A stretch of 64,000 bases of DNA, from positions 32,226 through 96,225 of the forward strand of contig NZ_JACHGN010000031.1 in assembly GCF_014202315.1 (NCBI RefSeq), given 5' to 3'. A program made the position numbers and the translations under genes. The notes beneath the pieces were generated by a model. It saw only the letters and a program-made list of their open reading frames with translations. It made no database searches and was not told where the DNA came from. The DNA comes from Thermocatellispora tengchongensis. GTDB lineage: Bacteria > Actinomycetota > Actinomycetes > Streptosporangiales > Streptosporangiaceae. Shown one piece after another: positions 30,301 through 41,608 of this stretch. Each line of letters starts with the position of its first letter. Position 1 is the stretch's first letter.

Positions 30301-33300
30301 CCCAGCCGTTCCAGCTCCACGCTCAGCAAGGGCGGGCGCGCCGGGTCGAACCGGGCGGGGGCCCGCCAGGGCGGCTCGGCGTCGCCGATCACCTGCACCG
30401 GGACCCCGCCGGCCTCCACGAACGCGGCGCGCAGGTTGGCGTGCCTGCGCAGCAGCGTCTCCCACGCCGCGCGCATCGCCTTCTCGTCCAGCGGGCCGGT
30501 GAGCTCCAGCCGGAGCCGCGGGGTGTAGACCTCCCCGGCGTCGTCGCCGAGCGTGTGGAACAGCAGCCCGCCCTGGAGCGGGGTGAGCGGGAGCACGTCC
30601 TCCAGGCCGGGGTAGGCGGCTTCCAGCCGGTCCACCTCGGCCTGCGTCAGGGTGACGAGGGGGAAGTCGGAAGGGCTGTGGCCGCCGGGCTGCTCGGCGA
30701 TCTCGGCCAGGGCGTCGGCCCAGTGCCCGGCCAGCTCGCGCACCTCGTCCTCGGTGAAGACCTCCCCGGCGTAGGACCAGGTGGCGTGCAGCGCGCCGCC
30801 GGACTCGACGGTGGTCAGGCCCAGCGCGTGCAGCAGCGGCGCCCCGGGGTCGATCCCGGCGGCGGCGGTCGCGCCGCCGGTGATCCGGCCCAGGTGGTTG
30901 AAGCCGAGCTGCGGGCGTGCGGGGGCGGCGGCGAGCAGCGGTCCGGTCTGCGGGTTCAGGTAGCGCAGGAGCCCGTACGTCTCGGCGGCCGGCATCGCGC
31001 GCAGCCGCTCCTTGACCGCCTTCACCGGCTCGGTGGTCTCCAGCCGCACCGGATGCGCGGTGGTGAACCAGCCGACCGTACGCGAGACGTCCAGCTCGCC
31101 GTCGCGGCCGTGCCCCTCCAACTCCACCAGGACGGTGGGCCGCCCGCGCCAGCGGCCCACGGCCGCGGCGAGCGCGGCGAGCAGCACGTCGTCCGCGGTG
31201 GCGTGGAACCGCGCCGGGTCCACGGCGGGGACCGTCAGGGTGAAGCGGCGCGCGGTCGCCACGGTGTCGCGCGCCGGGTCCAGCGCCCGCGATCCCAGCG
31301 GCGGCTCCGGCTCGGCCAGCAGCTCCATCCAGTACGGCAGCGCGTCGCCCGCCTCCTGGGCCCGCTCGCCGAGCGTGCGCGCCCAGCGCCGGAACGACAC
31401 CGGGACGGGCGCGGGCGGCAGACCCGCCAGCGCGTCGGTCAGGTCCGGCAGCAGAATCCGCCACGACACGCCGTCGATCGCCAGATGGTGGGCCACGACC
31501 AGCAGCCGGTCCGGCCACCACACCACTTGCAGCATGACCCCGGCCTCCGGGTCGAGCCGGGAGACGGCCGCGGCGGTCTCCTCGGCCACGCTCCCGGTGG
31601 CCCGCCGCACGGCCGGCGGCACCGAGCCGCGCTCGGCGACGTTGAGGCTCCACACCAGGCCGCCCGCGGCGCGGGTCAGGCGCAGCCGCAGCGCGTCGTG
31701 GTGGTCCAGGAGCGTGCGCACCGCGGCGGTCAGCGCCTCCTCCTCCAGGCCCGGCAGGTCCAGCAGCACCGACTGGTGGAAGCCGGACATCGGGCCGCCG
31801 CGCTCGCGCAGCCGGTGCATGATCGGGGTGAGCGCGACCGGGCCGGTCCCGTCGTCCTCGTGGGCGGGCGCGGCGTCCGGCTCGGCGCACACCGCGGCGA
31901 GCCCGGCCACCGTCTGGTGCTCGAAGACGTCCTTGGGGGTGAACACCAGCCCGGCGCGGCGGGCGCGGCTGACGAGCTGGATCGACATCACGCTGTCGCC
32001 GCCCAGGGCGAAGAAGCCGTCGTCCACGCCCACCCGGTCCAGCCCGAGCACCTCGGCGAACACCCGGGCGAGCGTCTCCTCGCGGGAGGTGCGCGGCGCG
32101 CGCAGGGCGGCCGGCGCGGGAGTGGCGGGGGCGGGCAGCGCGGCCCGGTCCAGTTTGCCGTTGGCCGTGACCGGGAGCGCGTCGAGCACCATGATCTCGG
32201 CGGGGACCAGGTACTCCGGCAACCGCGCGACGAGCGCCCGGCGGACCAGGGCGGGGTCCGGCGGGGTGCGGCCCGGCTCGCCCACGACGTACCCGGTCAG
32301 CACCCGGCCTCCGGCCGCGGTGTCGCGGGCGGTCACGGCCGCCGCCGCCACACCCTCGCATGCCCCGAGTGCGGCCTCGATCTCGCCGGGCTCGATGCGC
32401 ACGCCGCCCACCTTGACCTGGTCGTCGGCGCGGCCCCGGAACTCCAGCAGGCCGTCACGGGTCCAGCGGGCCAGGTCGCCGGTGCGGTACATGCGACTCC
32501 CGGGCGGGCCGTAGGGGTCGGCGACGAAGCGTTCGGCGGTCAGGCCGGGCCGGTCGAGGTAGCCGCGGGCGAGCTGGATCCCGGCCAGGTAGAGTTCGCC
32601 GGTGGCGCCCGGCGGCACCGGGCGCAGGCCGGCGTCCAGCACGTACGTGCGGGTGTTGGCCACCGGCCGGCCGATCGGGATGGGGCCGGTCACCTCCGGC
32701 GGGCACGGCCAGTGCGTGACGTCGATGGTCGCCTCGGTGGGGCCGTACAGGTGGTGCAGCGGCACCTCGGGCAGCGCGGCGCGGAAGCGGCGCGCCAGGT
32801 CCGGCGTGAGCGCCTCACCGCCGACGAGCACCCGGCGCAGCCCGGAGCACCCGGCCGCGGCCGGCTCCTCCAGGAAGGCGCGCAGCATCGGCGGCACGAA
32901 GTGCACCGTGGTGATCCGCTCCCGGCGGATCAGCCCGGCCAGGTAGGCGGGGTCGCGGTGCCCGTCCGGGCGGGCCACCACCAGCGTCGCCCCCGCCATC
33001 AGCGGCCACAGCAGCTCCCACACCGACACGTCGAACCCGGCCGGCGTCTTGTGCAGCACCCGGTCGCCGGGGGCCAGGGCGAAGTCCCGCTGCATCCCCC
33101 ACAGCCGGGCGGCCACCGCCCGGTGCTCGACCACCACGCCCTTGGGCCTGCCGGTCGAGCCGGAGGTGTGCAGCACGTACGCGGGGTGGCGCGGGTCCAC
33201 GGCCTGCGGCGGCAGCGGCGGGCCGGACGCCTCGGCCGAGGTCAGCACGCACACCGGCCGGACGTCGCCGAGCAGGGTCGCGATCCGCTCGTCCGGCAGG

Positions 33301-36300
33301 CCCGGGGCCACGGGCACGTACGCGGCCCCGGCCCGCAGCACCGCCAGCACCGCCACGACCAGGCCGGCCGAACGCGGGATCATCACCGCCACGCGGGTCT
33401 CCGGGCCGGCGCCGCGCTCGCGCAGCCACCCGGCCAGCGCCGCCACCCGGGCGTCCAGCTCGGCGTAGGTCCACCGCTCGCCCTCGAAGACCACCGCCTC
33501 GGCGTGCGGCGTCCGCGCCGCCTGGGCCGCGATCAGCTCCGGCACCGTCCCCGGCGGGACCTCGGCCGCCGTGTCGTTCCACTCCTCGACGACCAGGCGG
33601 CGCTCCTCGGCGCCGAGGAGATCGACGGCGTGCACGCGGCGGCCGGGGTCGGCGGCGAAGGCGGCCAGCAGCGCGACCCACTGCCCGACCAGCCGCTCGG
33701 CGGTGGCCGGGTCGAACATCGCGGCGTTGTACTCCAGCCGCCCTTCGATGCCGCCCGGCTCGCCCTGAGGGGTGCGGAGTTCGGCCACGTTGAAGGACAG
33801 GTCGAAGCGGGCCGCCCCGGTGCCGGCCCGCAGCAGCTCGACGTCCAGGCCGGGCAGCTCCACCGACGCGGGCTCGGGCCGCCCGGCCAGCATCACCTGG
33901 AACAGCGGGTGCCGGTCCAGGGTGCGGCGGACGCCCAGGGCGTCCACCACGCGGTCGAAAGGCACGTCCTGGTGCGCGTACGCGCTCAGGTCGCTCTCCC
34001 GCACGCGGTGCAGCAGCTCGCCGAAGGCGGGGTCGCCGGAGGTGTCGGTGCGCAGCACGAGCGTGTTGACGAAGCAGCCGACCAGCTCGTCCAGCGCCTC
34101 GTCCGAGCGGCCCGCGACGGCGGTGCCCAGCGGGATGTCCGTGCCCGCGCCGAGGCGGGTCAGCAGCGCGGCCAGCCCGGCGCGCAGCGCCATGAACACG
34201 GTGGCGGCGCGGGCGCGGGCCACCGCGGCCAGCCCGGCGTGCACGTGCGCCGGGATGGTGAAGGTCAGCATGCCGCCCGCCGTCCCGCCGCGGCCGGAGC
34301 GGTCGGCGGGCAGGGGGATGCGGTCGGGCAGTCCGGCCAGCCGCTCGCGCCAGTACGCCGCCTGCGCCTCCAGCCCCCGCTCCGCGTCGCGCTGCCACAG
34401 CGCGTAGTCGGCGTACTGCACCGGCAGCGGCTCCCACTCCGGGGCCCGGCCGGCGCGCCGCGCCCCGTAGGCGGTGGCCAGGTCGGTGGCGAGCGGGCCC
34501 AGCGACCAGCCGTCGGCGGCGATGTGGTGCACCACCAGCGCCAGCACGTGGTCCTCGGGCGCGAGCGCGAACAGCGCGGCCCGCAGCGGGATCTCGGTGG
34601 CCAGGTCGAAGCCGCGGCGCACCTGCGCCTCCACCGCCGCCTCGGCCCCGGCCTCGGTCACCGGCACGGGTTCGAGGTCCGGCATCGCCTCCGGCAGCAC
34701 GACCTGGTACGGCACGCCGTCGGCGTCCGGATAGACGGTGCGCAGGATCTCGTGCCTGGCCGTGACGTCGGCGAGGGCGGCGCGCAGCGCGTCGATGTCC
34801 AGCACCCCGCGCAGACGCAGCACGACCCGCACGTGGTAGGCGGCCGAGGCCCCCTCCTCCAGCCGGTGCAGGAACCACAGCCGCCGCTGCGCGGCCGAGA
34901 GCGGGACCCGCTGCGGCCTGCCGGCGCGGGGGACCGGGGCCGGTCGCGGGCGGGAGGCGCCGCCCGCCGCCGCGACCCGCCGGGCCAGGGCGGCGGGGGT
35001 GGGCGCGTCGAAGACGGCGCGCACGGGCAGGTCGGCGCCGAGCGCGGCGCGGACCCTGGTGACCAGGCGGGTGGCCAGCAGCGAGTGCCCGCCGAGGGCG
35101 AAGAAGTCGTCGCCGGGGGCGACGTGCGGCACGCCGAGCAGCGCGGCGTACATGCCGCACAGCACGTCCTCCAGCGGGGTGCGCGGCGTCCGCCCGTCGC
35201 CGCCCCCGGCGGCCAGCGCAGGCAGCGCAGGCAGCGCGGGCAGCGCGGCCCGGTCCACCTTGCCGCTGGGCGTCAGCGGCATCCGCTCCAGTCGCACGAA
35301 GGCGGCGGGGACCATGTGGCCGGGCAGCGCCGCGGCGGCGTGCGCGCGCAGGACCTCCTCGCCCGGCTCCGGGCCCGGCCCGGCAACCACGTAGGCGATC
35401 AGCCGGTCGCCCGCCGCGGCGACGGCCGCCCGCGTCACCCGCGGGTGCCGTTCCAGCACGGCCTCGACCTCGCCCGGCTCCACCCGGTGGCCGCGGATCT
35501 TGAGCTGCCGGTCGGCGCGGCCCAGGTACTCAAGGCGGCCGTCGGGCGTCCAGCGGGCCAGGTCGCCGGTCCGGTACATGCGGCTGCCGGGCGGCCCGTA
35601 CGGGTCGGGGACGAACCGCTCGGCGGTGCGGCCCGGCTGCCCGGCGTACCCGCGGGTGACACCGGGCCCGGCCAGGTACAGCTCGCCCGGCGTGCCGGGC
35701 GGGACCAGGCGGAGCCAGGGGTCCAGCACGTGGCAGCGCGCGCCCGGGATCGGGCGGCCGATCAGGAACCGCCCGTCCCGCTCCGCGCCGTCCTCGGCCA
35801 CCGGCTGCCGCGTCGCGGTCATGGTGCCCTCGGTCGGGCCGTACTGGTTCACCACCCGGCACGGGCCGAGCGCCGCCACGTCGGTCAGGTGGGCGCGGGT
35901 CAGCGCCTCGCCGCAGGTCATGACCAGGCGCAGCGAGGGCCGCTCGGGCTCGGGCAGCGCGGCGGCCTCCTCGGCGAGCACGGCCAGCAGGGACGGCACG
36001 GCCGACAGCAGCGCGGTGACCCCCTCGCGGCGCATGGTGCGCACCAGCGCGCCCGCGTCGCCGGCCTGCGCCTGCGGCACCATGACGAGCCTGCCGCCCG
36101 CGGCCAGGGTGCCGAAGATGTCGCGCACCGACGGGTCGAAGGAGATCGAGGCCAGGTTGAGCACCACGTCGTCCTGGCCGAGCCCGGCGGTGCCGGTGAG
36201 GTAGGCCAGGTAGGCGGCCACCCCGCGGTGCGGGGTCACGACGCCCTTGGGCAGGCCGGTGGAGCCCGAGGTGTAGATGACGTACGCCGGGTGGGCGGGC

Positions 36301-39300
36301 GTGAGCGGTGTGATCCGCTCCTCGTCGCGCAGGTCGCCGCCGTCGTGACCGCCGTGGTCCAGGTCCTCCACCAGCAGGCGTTCCGGCCCGCCGGCCACCT
36401 CCGGCAGCGCCGCTCCGGCGGTGGTCAGCAGCAGGACGGGGGCGGCGTCGGCGAGCATGTGCGCGATCCTGGCGGCCGGGTACGCCGGGTCCACCGGCAC
36501 GTACGCCGCGCCGGTCTTGAGCACCGCGAGCAACGCGACCACCAGCTCGGCGGACCTCGGCACCGCGACGGCGACGCTGCGCTCCGGGCCCGCGCCGCGG
36601 GCGAGGAGCAGCCGGGCCAGCCGGTTGGCGCGCGCGTTCAGCTCGGCGTAGGTGAGCCGCCGGTCCTGGCAGACCACGGCGGTCGCGGCCGGGGCGCGGG
36701 CGGCCTGCTCCTCGATGAGGGCGGTGATCGTGGTGCCGGCGGGCCGGGCCGGGGCGCCCTGCCAGGAGCCGAGCAGCAGATCGCGCTCCTCCGGGTCCAG
36801 CACGCCGGCCCGCACCACGGGCGCGTCCAGGTCCTCGGCCATGGCCGACAGCAGCCGGACCAGCCGGCGCAGGATCGCGACCGGCCCGCCCCGGCCGGTG
36901 GCCGCCGCGCGGTGGACCAGCTCCAGCCGCAGCGCCGGCCCGGGGTGCACGCTCAGCTTGAACGGGTAGTGCGTGTCGATCCGGTACGCCGCGCCGGTCA
37001 GCTCCAGCCCGCCCCCGGGACGGATCGCGGCGGGGTCGAGCGGGTAGTTCTGGAAGACGACCATCGTGTCGCCGGCCGCGCCGGGCCCGGCCAGGCGGCG
37101 GATCTCGGCCAGGCCCAGGTGGCGGTGGGGCAGCAGCGCGGCCTGTTCCTCCTGGAGGCGGCCGAGGAAGCGGGAGACCGGCTCGTCCGGCCGGAACCGG
37201 GCGCGTACGGGGAGCGTGTCGAGGAGCAGCCCGACGGCCGACTCCGCGCCCGGCAGGTCGGCGGGCCGGGCGGCGACCGGGGCCTCGAACACCACGTCGT
37301 CGCGGCCGGTGAGCGCGCCCAGCAGCAGCGCCCACGCGCCCTGCACCACCGTGTTGAGGGTCAGCCCGCGACCGCGCGCCGCGGCCGACAGCCGCCCGGT
37401 GACCTCCGGCGGCAGCTCGGCGGTCACCATGCCGCCGGGTCCGGCGTCGGTGTGCGGGGCCAGGAGCGTGGGCCCGTCGAGCCCGGCCAGCGCCTCCTGC
37501 CACGCCCGGCGGGCGGCCGGGCGGTCCTGGCGGCCCAGCCACCCCAGGTACGCGCGGTACTCCCCGGCGGGCGGGCGCTCCGCCATGGCCCCCTCGCCGT
37601 AGACGGCGAACAGCTCGGCGGCGAGCAGAGGCATCGACCAGCCGTCCAGCAGCAGGTGATGGTGGGTGAACAGCAGGCAGTGGCGCCCTTCGCCGAGGCG
37701 GGCGAGCACGATCCGCATCAGCGGGGCGCGGGCGAGGTCGAACCGGCCGGACCGCTCCGCCTCCGCCAGGCGTTCCAGCTCCTGCGGCCCGCTCGCCTCC
37801 ACCGTCCGCCACGGCGTCTCCGCGCCCCGGACCACGATCTGGACGAGAGCACCGTCGCCGTCCCCGGGGCCGGGGACGAAGGCGACGCGCAGGTTGGGGT
37901 GGCGGGCCAGGACCGCCCGCCAGGCCGCGCGCAGCCGCTCCGCGTCCAGCGGGCCGGTGAAGTCGAGCCGGAGCTGCGCGGCGTACGCGTCGGGGGCCGC
38001 GCCCTCCTCGTACAGGGTGTGGAAGAGCAGGCCCTCCTGGATCGGCGAGAGCGGCAGCACGTCCTCCACGTCCGGGTACGCCGCGCGCAGCCGGGCCAGG
38101 ACCTCCGGCGGCGCGGGCGGCGGCCCGGCGTCCTGCGTCACGGGGGCGTCGCCGGCCGCGGCGGCGACGGCCGCCAGGGCGGCCGGAGCCGGGTTGGCGA
38201 ACAGGTCGCGCGGGGTGACGGCCAGGCCGTGCGCGCGGGCCAGGGTGACGAGCCGGAACGACAGCACGCTGTCGCCGCCGAGCGCGAAGAAGTTGTCCTC
38301 CGCGCCCACCTCGGGCAGGCCGAGCACGTCGGCGAACACCCGGCACAGCACCTCCTCCTGCGGGGTGCGCGGGCCGCGCCCGCCCGCGGAGGCGAAGCCG
38401 GGGTCGGGCAGCGCCTTGCGGTCCACCTTGCCGTTGGCCGTCATCGGCAGCGCCTCAAGCGTGACGAACGCGGCGGGCACCAGGTGGGCGGGCAGCGACC
38501 GTCCCAGCCGCACCCGCAGCTCCTCCGCGTCCAGGGCGCAGCCCGGCGCCGGGATGAGGTAGGCGACCAGGCGCAGGGCGTCGCCGCCCGCCGGGCGTGC
38601 GGCCACGACGGCCCGTGCGACCTCCGGGAGCGCCTCCAGCGCGGCCTCGATCTCGCCCGGCTCGATCCGCACCCCGCGGATCTTGACCTGGTGGTCGGTG
38701 CGGCCGAGGTAGTCCAGCCGGCCGTCGGCCCGCAGCCGGGCCAGGTCGCCGGTGCGGTACATGCGGCTGCCGGGCGGGCCGTAGGGGTCGGCGACGAACC
38801 GCTCGGCGGTCAGGCCGGGCCGGCGCAGGTAGCCGCGCGCCACGCCGTCGCCGCCCAGGTACAGCTCGCCCGCCACGCCCGGCGGCACCGGGCGCAGCTC
38901 CGCGTCCAGCACGTACGCCCGGGTGCCGGCGATGGGCGTGCCGATCGGCGGCGTGCCCGGCTCCTCCGGCGACAGCGGCGCGGCGGTGGACCACACCGTG
39001 GTCTCCGTCGGCCCGTACACGTTGGTCGCCGAGGCCGCCGCCCCGGCCAGCGCGCGGGCCAGCTCGGCGGAGACCGCCTCCCCGCCGACGAGGACGCGCA
39101 CGCCGCGCAGCGCCTGCCCGGCCTCGGCCACCAGCGGCCCCCACGCGCTCGGGGTGGTCTGCATGACCGAGATCCGCTCCCGCGCGATGACCTGCCGCAG
39201 CCGCGCCGGGTCGTGCACCAGCTCGCGCCCGCCCAGCACCACCGTCCCCCCGGTGACGAGCGGGGCGAACAGCTCCAGCGCCGCGATGTCGAAGCCGACC

Positions 39301-41225
39301 GTGGTCACCGCGAGCAGCCGGTCGGCCGGGCCGAGCTTGAGCCGCCCGGCCATGTCGGCCACCAGGTTCGCCAGGTTGCCCCGGCCGACCACCACGCCCT
39401 TGGGCCGCCCGGTCGAGCCCGAGGTGTAGATCACGTACGCGGCCCCGTCCGGCCCTGAGACCGCCGGCGGCTCCGCGGCGCCGTCGGCGTCCAGGGGCAC
39501 GACCGGGACGCCGGGCAGCCCGTCCGCGTGCTCACCGGCCGCCAGCGCCAGCACCGGCGCGGTGTCTTCGATCATGTACGCCAGCCGCTCGCGCGGGTAG
39601 CCGGGATCGAGCGGCAGGTAGGCCGCGCCGGTCTTGAGCACCGCGAGCAGGGCGATCACCAGTTCGGCGCGGCGTGGCAGCGCGACCGCGACGTACCGTT
39701 CGGGACCCGCGCCGCGCGCGGCCAGCGCCCGCGCCAGCCGGTCGGAGCGCTCCTCCAGCTCGGCGTACGTCAGCCGGGCCCCGCCGGGCACCACCACCGC
39801 CTCGGCGTCCGGGGTCCGCCGGGCCATCTCCCGGAAGCGGGCGACGACGTCGGCGCGGTCCTTGGGGGCCAGGGAGTCGCCGCGGGTGAGCACCCGGGCC
39901 CTCTCGCCGGGCAGCAGCAGCCCGGCCCGCCCGATCGGCGTGTCCCCGCTCACCAGCCGCGCGGTGAGGTGCAGGAAGCGGTCGAGGTGGACGGCCGCCT
40001 CCTCGGCGGTGTAGAGCGCGGGGTTGGCGTCCACATCCACCCCGATCGTGCCCAGGCGGCGGGGGTGGCCGCCGTAGGAGGCGATCGACAGGTCCAGGAC
40101 CGGGCCGTTGGACAGGTTGCGCATCGTCCCGAGCGAGGGGCCGAAGCGCAGCTCGTAGTCGAAGGGCATGATGTTGACCACCGGGCCGTACAGGCGGCGG
40201 CCCGTGCCGGTGAGCCGGAGCCGGTGACCCAGCTCCTCCTGCCGGTAGCGCTGGTGACGCAGCGCGGCCTTGATCTCGGCCGCGGCGCCGCCCGTCAGCT
40301 CCTCCAGCGTCATGTCCCCGCGCACGGCCAGGCGCAGCGGGACGATGTTGGCGACCATGCCGGGGGCGTTCTGCGCCGCGGCGCTCTCGCGCACCCCGAC
40401 CGGGAAGCCGAGCACGACCTCGGCCGCGCCGGTCATGCGGTGGACGTACGCGGCGACCGCCGCGGTGAAGGCCCGTGGCCAGCTCGACCGGGCGCGGCGG
40501 GCCACGGCGCGCAGCCCGGCCTCGACGTCCGCGTCCAGCGCGGCCGTCGCCCGGTGATGGCCCCACGACGGCGGGGCGGTCCGGCCGGCGAGGGTGGCAG
40601 GTTCGGTGTGCCCGGCGAACCTCTCCTCCCAGTACGCCTGGTCGGCGGCGTAGGCGGGGGAGGAGCGGTAGGCGGCCTCCTCCTCCAGCAGCACGCGCAG
40701 CGGGCCGAGCGGCGCCGCGGCCGGCGGGATGCCCTCGGCCTCGGCGGTGTAGAGCGCGGCGGTCCTGCGGATCACGACGGAGGCGGAGAAGGCGTCCAGC
40801 AACAGGTGGTGGCAGCGCAGGTACCACCAGTGGCGCTCGGCGGCGAGCCGGATCAGCGCCGCGAAGGCGTCGGCCGGGGCGCCGGGCTCGGCGGGGCGGA
40901 CCATGTCGGCGCGCATCCAGTCCAGGGCGGCCGCCTCGGGGTCGGGTTCGCCGCTGAGATCCAGGCGGGCGAGTTCGAGCGGGACCGGTGGCGCCGGCCA
41001 TTGGCGGGGCTCGCCGTCCACCTCCGAGATCCGCACGTGCAGCGCCTCGGTCTCCACGCTGCCCGCGGCGACGGCGCGGGCGAGCCGGCCGGCGTCCAGC
41101 GGGCCCCGGATGTCCACGTAGAGGCCGAGGTTGTAGGAAGGGCTGCGCGGATCGAGCTGCCGGCCGAACCACACGGCCGACTGACCGGGGGTGAGCGGCA
41201 GGCCGCGGTGCTGCGGGTCGGACAC
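18324..41225 (-). CDS. Six-module non-ribosomal peptide synthetase with thioesterase
   Basis: A single 7633-residue NRPS. Order with approximate residues: C1 1-450, A1, T1 (Ser986); C2 from 1045, A2, T2 (Ser2048); C3 from 2108, A3, T3 (Ser3078), E3; C4 from 3540, A4, T4 (Ser4488), E4; C5 from 4943, A5, T5 (Ser5932), E5; C6 from 6384, A6, T6 (Ser7322); TE with Ser7454 in GWSFGG. Codes read by eye against GrsA: A1 DILQLGVVWK (Gly-like), A2 DPRSMCQMTK (unknown), A3 DVWHLGLIDK (Ser-like), A4 DPCLLGAVFK and A5 DPYLLGILFK (arylglycine-like clade, unusual), A6 DVWHLSLIDK (Ser). C2 and C4-C6 have HHHxxxDG; C3 has HHIAADG; C1 is EntF-like with HHLLLDA. E domains have HHLA(I/V)DGVSW. Start GTG 41225 follows CAGGAGG. 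Predicted hexapeptide: Gly-X-D-Ser-D-aa-D-aa-Ser. The product is not recognised. Confidence 0.95.
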   Translation of the reverse strand: MSDPQHRGLPLTPGQSAVWFGRQLDPRSPSYNLGLYVDIRGPLDAGRLARAVAAGSVETEALHVRISEVDGEPRQWPAPPVPLELARLDLSGEPDPEAAALDWMRADMVRPAEPGAPADAFAALIRLAAERHWWYLRCHHLLLDAFSASVVIRRTAALYTAEAEGIPPAAAPLGPLRVLLEEEAAYRSSPAYAADQAYWEERFAGHTEPATLAGRTAPPSWGHHRATAALDADVEAGLRAVARRARSSWPRAFTAAVAAYVHRMTGAAEVVLGFPVGVRESAAAQNAPGMVANIVPLRLAVRGDMTLEELTGGAAAEIKAALRHQRYRQEELGHRLRLTGTGRRLYGPVVNIMPFDYELRFGPSLGTMRNLSNGPVLDLSIASYGGHPRRLGTIGVDVDANPALYTAEEAAVHLDRFLHLTARLVSGDTPIGRAGLLLPGERARVLTRGDSLAPKDRADVVARFREMARRTPDAEAVVVPGGARLTYAELEERSDRLARALAARGAGPERYVAVALPRRAELVIALLAVLKTGAAYLPLDPGYPRERLAYMIEDTAPVLALAAGEHADGLPGVPVVPLDADGAAEPPAVSGPDGAAYVIYTSGSTGRPKGVVVGRGNLANLVADMAGRLKLGPADRLLAVTTVGFDIAALELFAPLVTGGTVVLGGRELVHDPARLRQVIARERISVMQTTPSAWGPLVAEAGQALRGVRVLVGGEAVSAELARALAGAAASATNVYGPTETTVWSTAAPLSPEEPGTPPIGTPIAGTRAYVLDAELRPVPPGVAGELYLGGDGVARGYLRRPGLTAERFVADPYGPPGSRMYRTGDLARLRADGRLDYLGRTDHQVKIRGVRIEPGEIEAALEALPEVARAVVAARPAGGDALRLVAYLIPAPGCALDAEELRVRLGRSLPAHLVPAAFVTLEALPMTANGKVDRKALPDPGFASAGGRGPRTPQEEVLCRVFADVLGLPEVGAEDNFFALGGDSVLSFRLVTLARAHGLAVTPRDLFANPAPAALAAVAAAAGDAPVTQDAGPPPAPPEVLARLRAAYPDVEDVLPLSPIQEGLLFHTLYEEGAAPDAYAAQLRLDFTGPLDAERLRAAWRAVLARHPNLRVAFVPGPGDGDGALVQIVVRGAETPWRTVEASGPQELERLAEAERSGRFDLARAPLMRIVLARLGEGRHCLLFTHHHLLLDGWSMPLLAAELFAVYGEGAMAERPPAGEYRAYLGWLGRQDRPAARRAWQEALAGLDGPTLLAPHTDAGPGGMVTAELPPEVTGRLSAAARGRGLTLNTVVQGAWALLLGALTGRDDVVFEAPVAARPADLPGAESAVGLLLDTLPVRARFRPDEPVSRFLGRLQEEQAALLPHRHLGLAEIRRLAGPGAAGDTMVVFQNYPLDPAAIRPGGGLELTGAAYRIDTHYPFKLSVHPGPALRLELVHRAAATGRGGPVAILRRLVRLLSAMAEDLDAPVVRAGVLDPEERDLLLGSWQGAPARPAGTTITALIEEQAARAPAATAVVCQDRRLTYAELNARANRLARLLLARGAGPERSVAVAVPRSAELVVALLAVLKTGAAYVPVDPAYPAARIAHMLADAAPVLLLTTAGAALPEVAGGPERLLVEDLDHGGHDGGDLRDEERITPLTPAHPAYVIYTSGSTGLPKGVVTPHRGVAAYLAYLTGTAGLGQDDVVLNLASISFDPSVRDIFGTLAAGGRLVMVPQAQAGDAGALVRTMRREGVTALLSAVPSLLAVLAEEAAALPEPERPSLRLVMTCGEALTRAHLTDVAALGPCRVVNQYGPTEGTMTATRQPVAEDGAERDGRFLIGRPIPGARCHVLDPWLRLVPPGTPGELYLAGPGVTRGYAGQPGRTAERFVPDPYGPPGSRMYRTGDLARWTPDGRLEYLGRADRQLKIRGHRVEPGEVEAVLERHPRVTRAAVAAAGDRLIAYVVAGPGPEPGEEVLRAHAAAALPGHMVPAAFVRLERMPLTPSGKVDRAALPALPALPALAAGGGDGRTPRTPLEDVLCGMYAALLGVPHVAPGDDFFALGGHSLLATRLVTRVRAALGADLPVRAVFDAPTPAALARRVAAAGGASRPRPAPVPRAGRPQRVPLSAAQRRLWFLHRLEEGASAAYHVRVVLRLRGVLDIDALRAALADVTARHEILRTVYPDADGVPYQVVLPEAMPDLEPVPVTEAGAEAAVEAQVRRGFDLATEIPLRAALFALAPEDHVLALVVHHIAADGWSLGPLATDLATAYGARRAGRAPEWEPLPVQYADYALWQRDAERGLEAQAAYWRERLAGLPDRIPLPADRSGRGGTAGGMLTFTIPAHVHAGLAAVARARAATVFMALRAGLAALLTRLGAGTDIPLGTAVAGRSDEALDELVGCFVNTLVLRTDTSGDPAFGELLHRVRESDLSAYAHQDVPFDRVVDALGVRRTLDRHPLFQVMLAGRPEPASVELPGLDVELLRAGTGAARFDLSFNVAELRTPQGEPGGIEGRLEYNAAMFDPATAERLVGQWVALLAAFAADPGRRVHAVDLLGAEERRLVVEEWNDTAAEVPPGTVPELIAAQAARTPHAEAVVFEGERWTYAELDARVAALAGWLRERGAGPETRVAVMIPRSAGLVVAVLAVLRAGAAYVPVAPGLPDERIATLLGDVRPVCVLTSAEASGPPLPPQAVDPRHPAYVLHTSGSTGRPKGVVVEHRAVAARLWGMQRDFALAPGDRVLHKTPAGFDVSVWELLWPLMAGATLVVARPDGHRDPAYLAGLIRRERITTVHFVPPMLRAFLEEPAAAGCSGLRRVLVGGEALTPDLARRFRAALPEVPLHHLYGPTEATIDVTHWPCPPEVTGPIPIGRPVANTRTYVLDAGLRPVPPGATGELYLAGIQLARGYLDRPGLTAERFVADPYGPPGSRMYRTGDLARWTRDGLLEFRGRADDQVKVGGVRIEPGEIEAALGACEGVAAAAVTARDTAAGGRVLTGYVVGEPGRTPPDPALVRRALVARLPEYLVPAEIMVLDALPVTANGKLDRAALPAPATPAPAALRAPRTSREETLARVFAEVLGLDRVGVDDGFFALGGDSVMSIQLVSRARRAGLVFTPKDVFEHQTVAGLAAVCAEPDAAPAHEDDGTGPVALTPIMHRLRERGGPMSGFHQSVLLDLPGLEEEALTAAVRTLLDHHDALRLRLTRAAGGLVWSLNVAERGSVPPAVRRATGSVAEETAAAVSRLDPEAGVMLQVVWWPDRLLVVAHHLAIDGVSWRILLPDLTDALAGLPPAPVPVSFRRWARTLGERAQEAGDALPYWMELLAEPEPPLGSRALDPARDTVATARRFTLTVPAVDPARFHATADDVLLAALAAAVGRWRGRPTVLVELEGHGRDGELDVSRTVGWFTTAHPVRLETTEPVKAVKERLRAMPAAETYGLLRYLNPQTGPLLAAAPARPQLGFNHLGRITGGATAAAGIDPGAPLLHALGLTTVESGGALHATWSYAGEVFTEDEVRELAGHWADALAEIAEQPGGHSPSDFPLVTLTQAEVDRLEAAYPGLEDVLPLTPLQGGLLFHTLGDDAGEVYTPRLRLELTGPLDEKAMRAAWETLLRRHANLRAAFVEAGGVPVQVIGDAEPPWRAPARFDPARPPLLSVELERLGPDRHRLTFTHHHVLLDGWSIPVLARELFALYAGDPLPPVTPYRDYLRWLARQDASTARAAWAEALEGVREPTLLAPGNRSTPPGGGGQVTAEAPPGLDAWARERGLTLNTVVQGAWALLLARLTGRDDVVFGATVSGRPAEVPGVESMVGLFINTVPVRVRVGETTPLEDLLRAVQDEQARLLAHQHLGLGEIHRLTGLPELFDTAVIFENYPIDPGAAFPARTGLTISGVESREAAHYPLLLVAGRHEGALRLRLAYTAIPERQARELAGRLTRLLKTLMRDPRLPAGAVSVLSEAERTRVLTHWGAGPAPEPALSLPEAFARQAARTPTAAAVRWDAGTWTYRELDERATRLARRLARHGVRPGDRVALLLDRSPEVVAAVLAVVKAGAAYVPLDPAFPRARLAAMLAAAGAHVVLADRQADLPAVTILDVREAAEEPEATPPYPHPDETAYVMFTSGSTGEPKGVAATHRDVVSLAADRRWSALAPERMLMHSPYGFDPATCELWAPLLNGGAVVVAPPGELDVPTLAGVVRRHQVTTLLLTAGLFRVVAEEDPGCLSAVREVLTGGDVIPAPAVRRVLAHCPGVTVTDAYGPTEITVFATAHSMTAPDQVPDPVPIGTPRQGMRVYVLDRGLRPLPPGRTGELYVAGEAVATGYAGAPAATAERFVADPYGPPGARMYRTGDLARWRQDGVLEFAGRADDQVKVNGFRIEPGEVEAVLSAQDGVADAVVVAVPVPPGGKRLAGYLVPEPGTALDLEAVRERAAALLPAYMVPATLVELPGLPLTRHGKVDKAALPVPDAAGPAGGGEPRTPLERTLCGLFAEVLGVERVGVEDGFFALGGDSIMSIQLVSRARRAGLVFTPRDVFERQTVAALAGVCREAAEPAAGAGRDAGREAGPVELTPIMHFACERGPITGFYQALTLDIPQEVTQEALTGAVQALLDRHDALRMRLSLDRRAEILERVDARLLVRRGPAADPAAVAAGLSPHDGVMAQVEWTPGRVLVAIHHLAVDGVSWRILAEDLRDALAGREPAPVPVSFRRWARELRERAERARGELPYWLELLAEPEPPLGARALDPARDTVATARRLTLTVPAPDPAAFHARPDDLLLAALATALRRRRGLRRVLVDVEGHGRDLEELDTSRTVGWFTKMYPVRLDTAEDVRQVKERLRAVPGQGLGYGLLRYLDPDAGPRLAAAPGRPQIGFNHLGRIGAADGAPAAGSDPGTPLVHALSLTTLIAGGELRATWSYAGEILTEDEVRELAGHWAGALAEIAKQPGGHTPSDFPLVRLTQGEVDRLEAAYPGVQDVLPLTPLQEGLLFHSVYDRDSAGVYTPQLRLDVTGPLEEDALRRAFAELLRRHAALRAAYPHELTGTPVQVIVPEAELPWRGADLSGLAGPEREAALARLAAEERAEPFDPARPPLMRLALARLGDDRHRVILTHHHIVVDGWSMPVLARELFALYAGDTPPPAPPYRDHLRWLATRDRGQARAAWTRALDGCGEPTLLAPGAPAGAHPQRHLTVEVPAALSRALHTLGRGHGMTMNTIVQAAWGLLLARLTGRDDVIFGATVSGRPAEVPGVESMVGLFINTVPVRVRVPEHEPLSGLLRRLQQEQAALLAHQHLGLAEINRLAGHNGHTGLFDTLVVFENYPVDQRAGAPGGDGPAITGAEITDSTHYPLTLAAGTREDALWLRLHYRPGLFDEEAVRGYAARLLTVLRALAERPELPAGALDLLGPAERHRMLHEWNAPGSDKPGPSVPEVFARQAARTPDAVAVRWDGGAWTYRELDERADRLAHALIETGVRPEDRVALLLDRSPQVVAAILAVLKAGGVYVPLERRLPAERLRAMLRQAGARVLIAAPGTGQDLGAAHVLPPDVPGPAPAVRVPLRPDGAAYVMFTSGSTGEPKGVEITHRGVLSLAADRRWGGEPARVLMHSPYGFDPSTYELWMPLLNGGCVVVAPPGELDVAAIGRMVREHGVTSLLLTAGLFRVVAEEDPACLGTAREVLTGGDVVTSASVRRVLDACPGTVVTDIYGPTEITLFCTEHAMRDSGQVPGSVPIGRARDGMRAYVLDRGLRLVPPGTDGELYIAGEALARGYLDRPGFTAERFVADPYGPPGARMYRTGDLARWTPDGLLEFLGRVDDQVKIRGFRIEPGEVEAALGAQDGVADAVVLVHPTPSGGKALAGYVVPEPGAAPDPAGMRAALAARLPEYMVPAQIMVLDRLPVTPNGKVDRAALPLPGLAAPAASGGEPRTAVEETLCGLFAEVLGVARVGVRDGFFALGGDSIMSIQLVSRARRAGLRLTPRDVFERRTVAALAAVCGRADETPAGPGDDPAGPVALTPIMHWARERGPIDGFYQSVTSAIPPEVTEEDLIAAVQALLDRHEALRMRLSPDWEPEILERVDARPLVGRGPVDDPAAVAAGLSPWDGVMLRVAWSPGRVLAVAHHLAVDGVSWRILLADLADALAGKDLAPVPVSYRRWAGTLGRRAAAARDALPYWLELLGEAEPPLGSRALDPARDTVATARRFTVTVPAVDPARFHATAGEVLLAALATAAGRWRGLPSVLVDVEGHGRDGELDLSRTVGWFTTVHPVRLHTGEPVKAVKERLRAMPPPETHGLLRYLDPQAGPLLAAAPGRPQIGFNHLGRVAASAAADTTLGGGSAPEAPLAHVLELTTITVGDELRATWSWADGLLAEDEVRELAGHWSDALAEIAGQPGGHTPSDFPLVRLSQAEVDRLEAAYPGLEDVLPLAPLQEGLLFHALVDDAGVYTPRLTLDLEGPLEEEAMRRAWRALLRRHTNLRAAFVHDLEGGPAQVIADAEVPWRRVDRFDPARPPLLSVELERLGPDRHRLTFTHHHILLDGWSVPVLARELFALYAGTPLPPPTPYRDYLRWLAAQDQDAARAAWADALDGLAQPTLLAPGGAAAATAQEHVTAEVPAAVAEALRELGREHDLTVNTVVQGAWALLLARLIGRDDVVFGATVSGRPADVPGVESMIGLFINTVPVRVAFDPAATVAGTLRRLQDEQARLLAHQHLGLGEIHRLAGWQRLFDTLVVFENYPVERAAPGAVGLRVTGSAGWDATHYPLSLIVLQDGGLTLRLGYQPDAFDAGTAAGILARLNRVLAAFAAYPGRVVHTIDALAAEERRLVVQEWNDTAVEVPPGTVPELIAAQAARTPHAEAVVFEGERWTYAELDARVAALAGWLRERGAGPETRVAVMIPRSAGLVVAVLAVLRAGAAYVPMEPGLPDERVKTLLAETGPVCVLTSAEAAGDPLPPQAVDPRHPAYVIHTSGSTGRPKGVVVDHRALANRLRWTQARFGLEPGDRVLHKTPIGFDVSVWELLWPLMAGATLVVARPDGHRDPAYLAGLIRRERITTVHFVPPMLRAFLEDPAAAGCSGLRRVLCSGEALPADLARRFHEVLPGVPLHNLYGPTEAAIDVTHWPCDPGEPGPVPIGRPVANTRTYVLDAGLRPVPPGATGELYLAGVQLARGYLDRPGLTAERFVADPYGPPGSRMYRTGDLARWTRDGALEYLGRTDQQVKVRGMRVEPGEIEATLLAHPDVTAAAVVLREEVLLAYVVTRPGAADPATLRAYAAGRLPEHMVPAAVVPLAALPLTRNGKLDRAALPVPTFAASPGRPPHDETEAELCAVFAGVLGLDRVGPDDGFFDLGGHSLLAVRLTGRIRARFGADLQVRDLFEAGTPAALARRLRLGVRSAGAGLEVLLPLHPAGRLAPLFCVHPAAGLSWTYAGLAGPLGGDRPVYGLQARGLAREEEPAGSIGEMAEDYLAQIRRVQPAGPYHLLGWSFGGLVAHEMAVRLRERGEHVALLALLDAYPPAPDARDARVAPGDAGDAADAAPSLAALLRHLGHDPVPERVGPEEASAILRRDGSPLAGIDPHALEALPAAAANHARLMRGHVPRRYDGDALLFTATRGAHGEPESWRPYVAGALAVHPVECAHHDMTRPRPIAEIGRVLAERLTGASQ
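19700..20880 (-). repeat. Near-identical A-domain copy, module 6
   Basis: Most of the module 6 A domain is almost identical at DNA level to the module 3 A domain about 12.76 kb away, for example the tracts at about 20560-20880 and 19700-19920. Divergence is concentrated in two patches: about 19925-20090, which encodes specificity positions 299-331, and about 20300-20560. This looks like duplication or gene conversion with a divergent insert. Confidence 0.75.
32456..33636 (-). repeat. Near-identical A-domain copy, module 3
   Basis: Partner of the 19700-20880 copy, offset by 12,756 bases in the long matched tracts. Codon position 301 reads Gly here and Ser in the partner, inside the divergent patch. 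Such long identical tracts within one gene can recombine and are also a risk for assembly collapse. Confidence 0.75.
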
Positions 41226-41608
41226 GTTCTCGCGATCCTCCTGAACCGGGGGGTGGGTCGCCGTCTTCCTATCACGGTGCGATAACCAATGATCGTCATG
41301 CTGGAATGGGCGTGGCCGCCGCCACCGGCGGACGCATTTACCATCGCTTTCGCGGATTCGCGCAGGACGGGTCCGCCCGGGTGATATCCGGTTCACCTGG
41401 CGGTCATTCGCGCGACGCCGGGGATTGGGGAGCAGGGCCGCTGTGTGAAATCTTGATGACCATCACTTATGTGCAGGTCGGCCAGGGTCGCCGTTCAACT
41501 GATGCTTGCGCGTCGAAGTATTGTGACGGGAATTCGGGTGCGAATTGCTGAGCGGTCGGCGCGCGGATCGCGCGGAAATGTGTCACGGACGCACGGGAAA
41601 GGAATGCC
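41226..41608. promoter_or_regulatory. Divergent promoter region, NRPS operon and exporter
   Basis: This 383-bp gap is AT-richer than its flanks and holds no convincing gene. Two clean dyads are visible: AATTCG-GGTG-CGAATT at 41531-41546, 62 bp before the exporter start, and TGATG-AC-CATCA at 41454-41465. Either may be an operator; no regulator gene lies next to the cluster, so control may be in trans. The NRPS ribosome site AGGAGG lies at the left edge and GGAAAGGAATGCC precedes the exporter. Confidence 0.6.

Noticed and set aside
23133-39458. A 5441-codon open frame on the + strand opposite the NRPS
   Set aside because: It is the antisense shadow of the NRPS reading frame in GC-rich DNA. 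Its translation is Gln/Gly/Arg/Val-rich, mirrors the repeated A, C and E domains, and shows no protein-family motifs.
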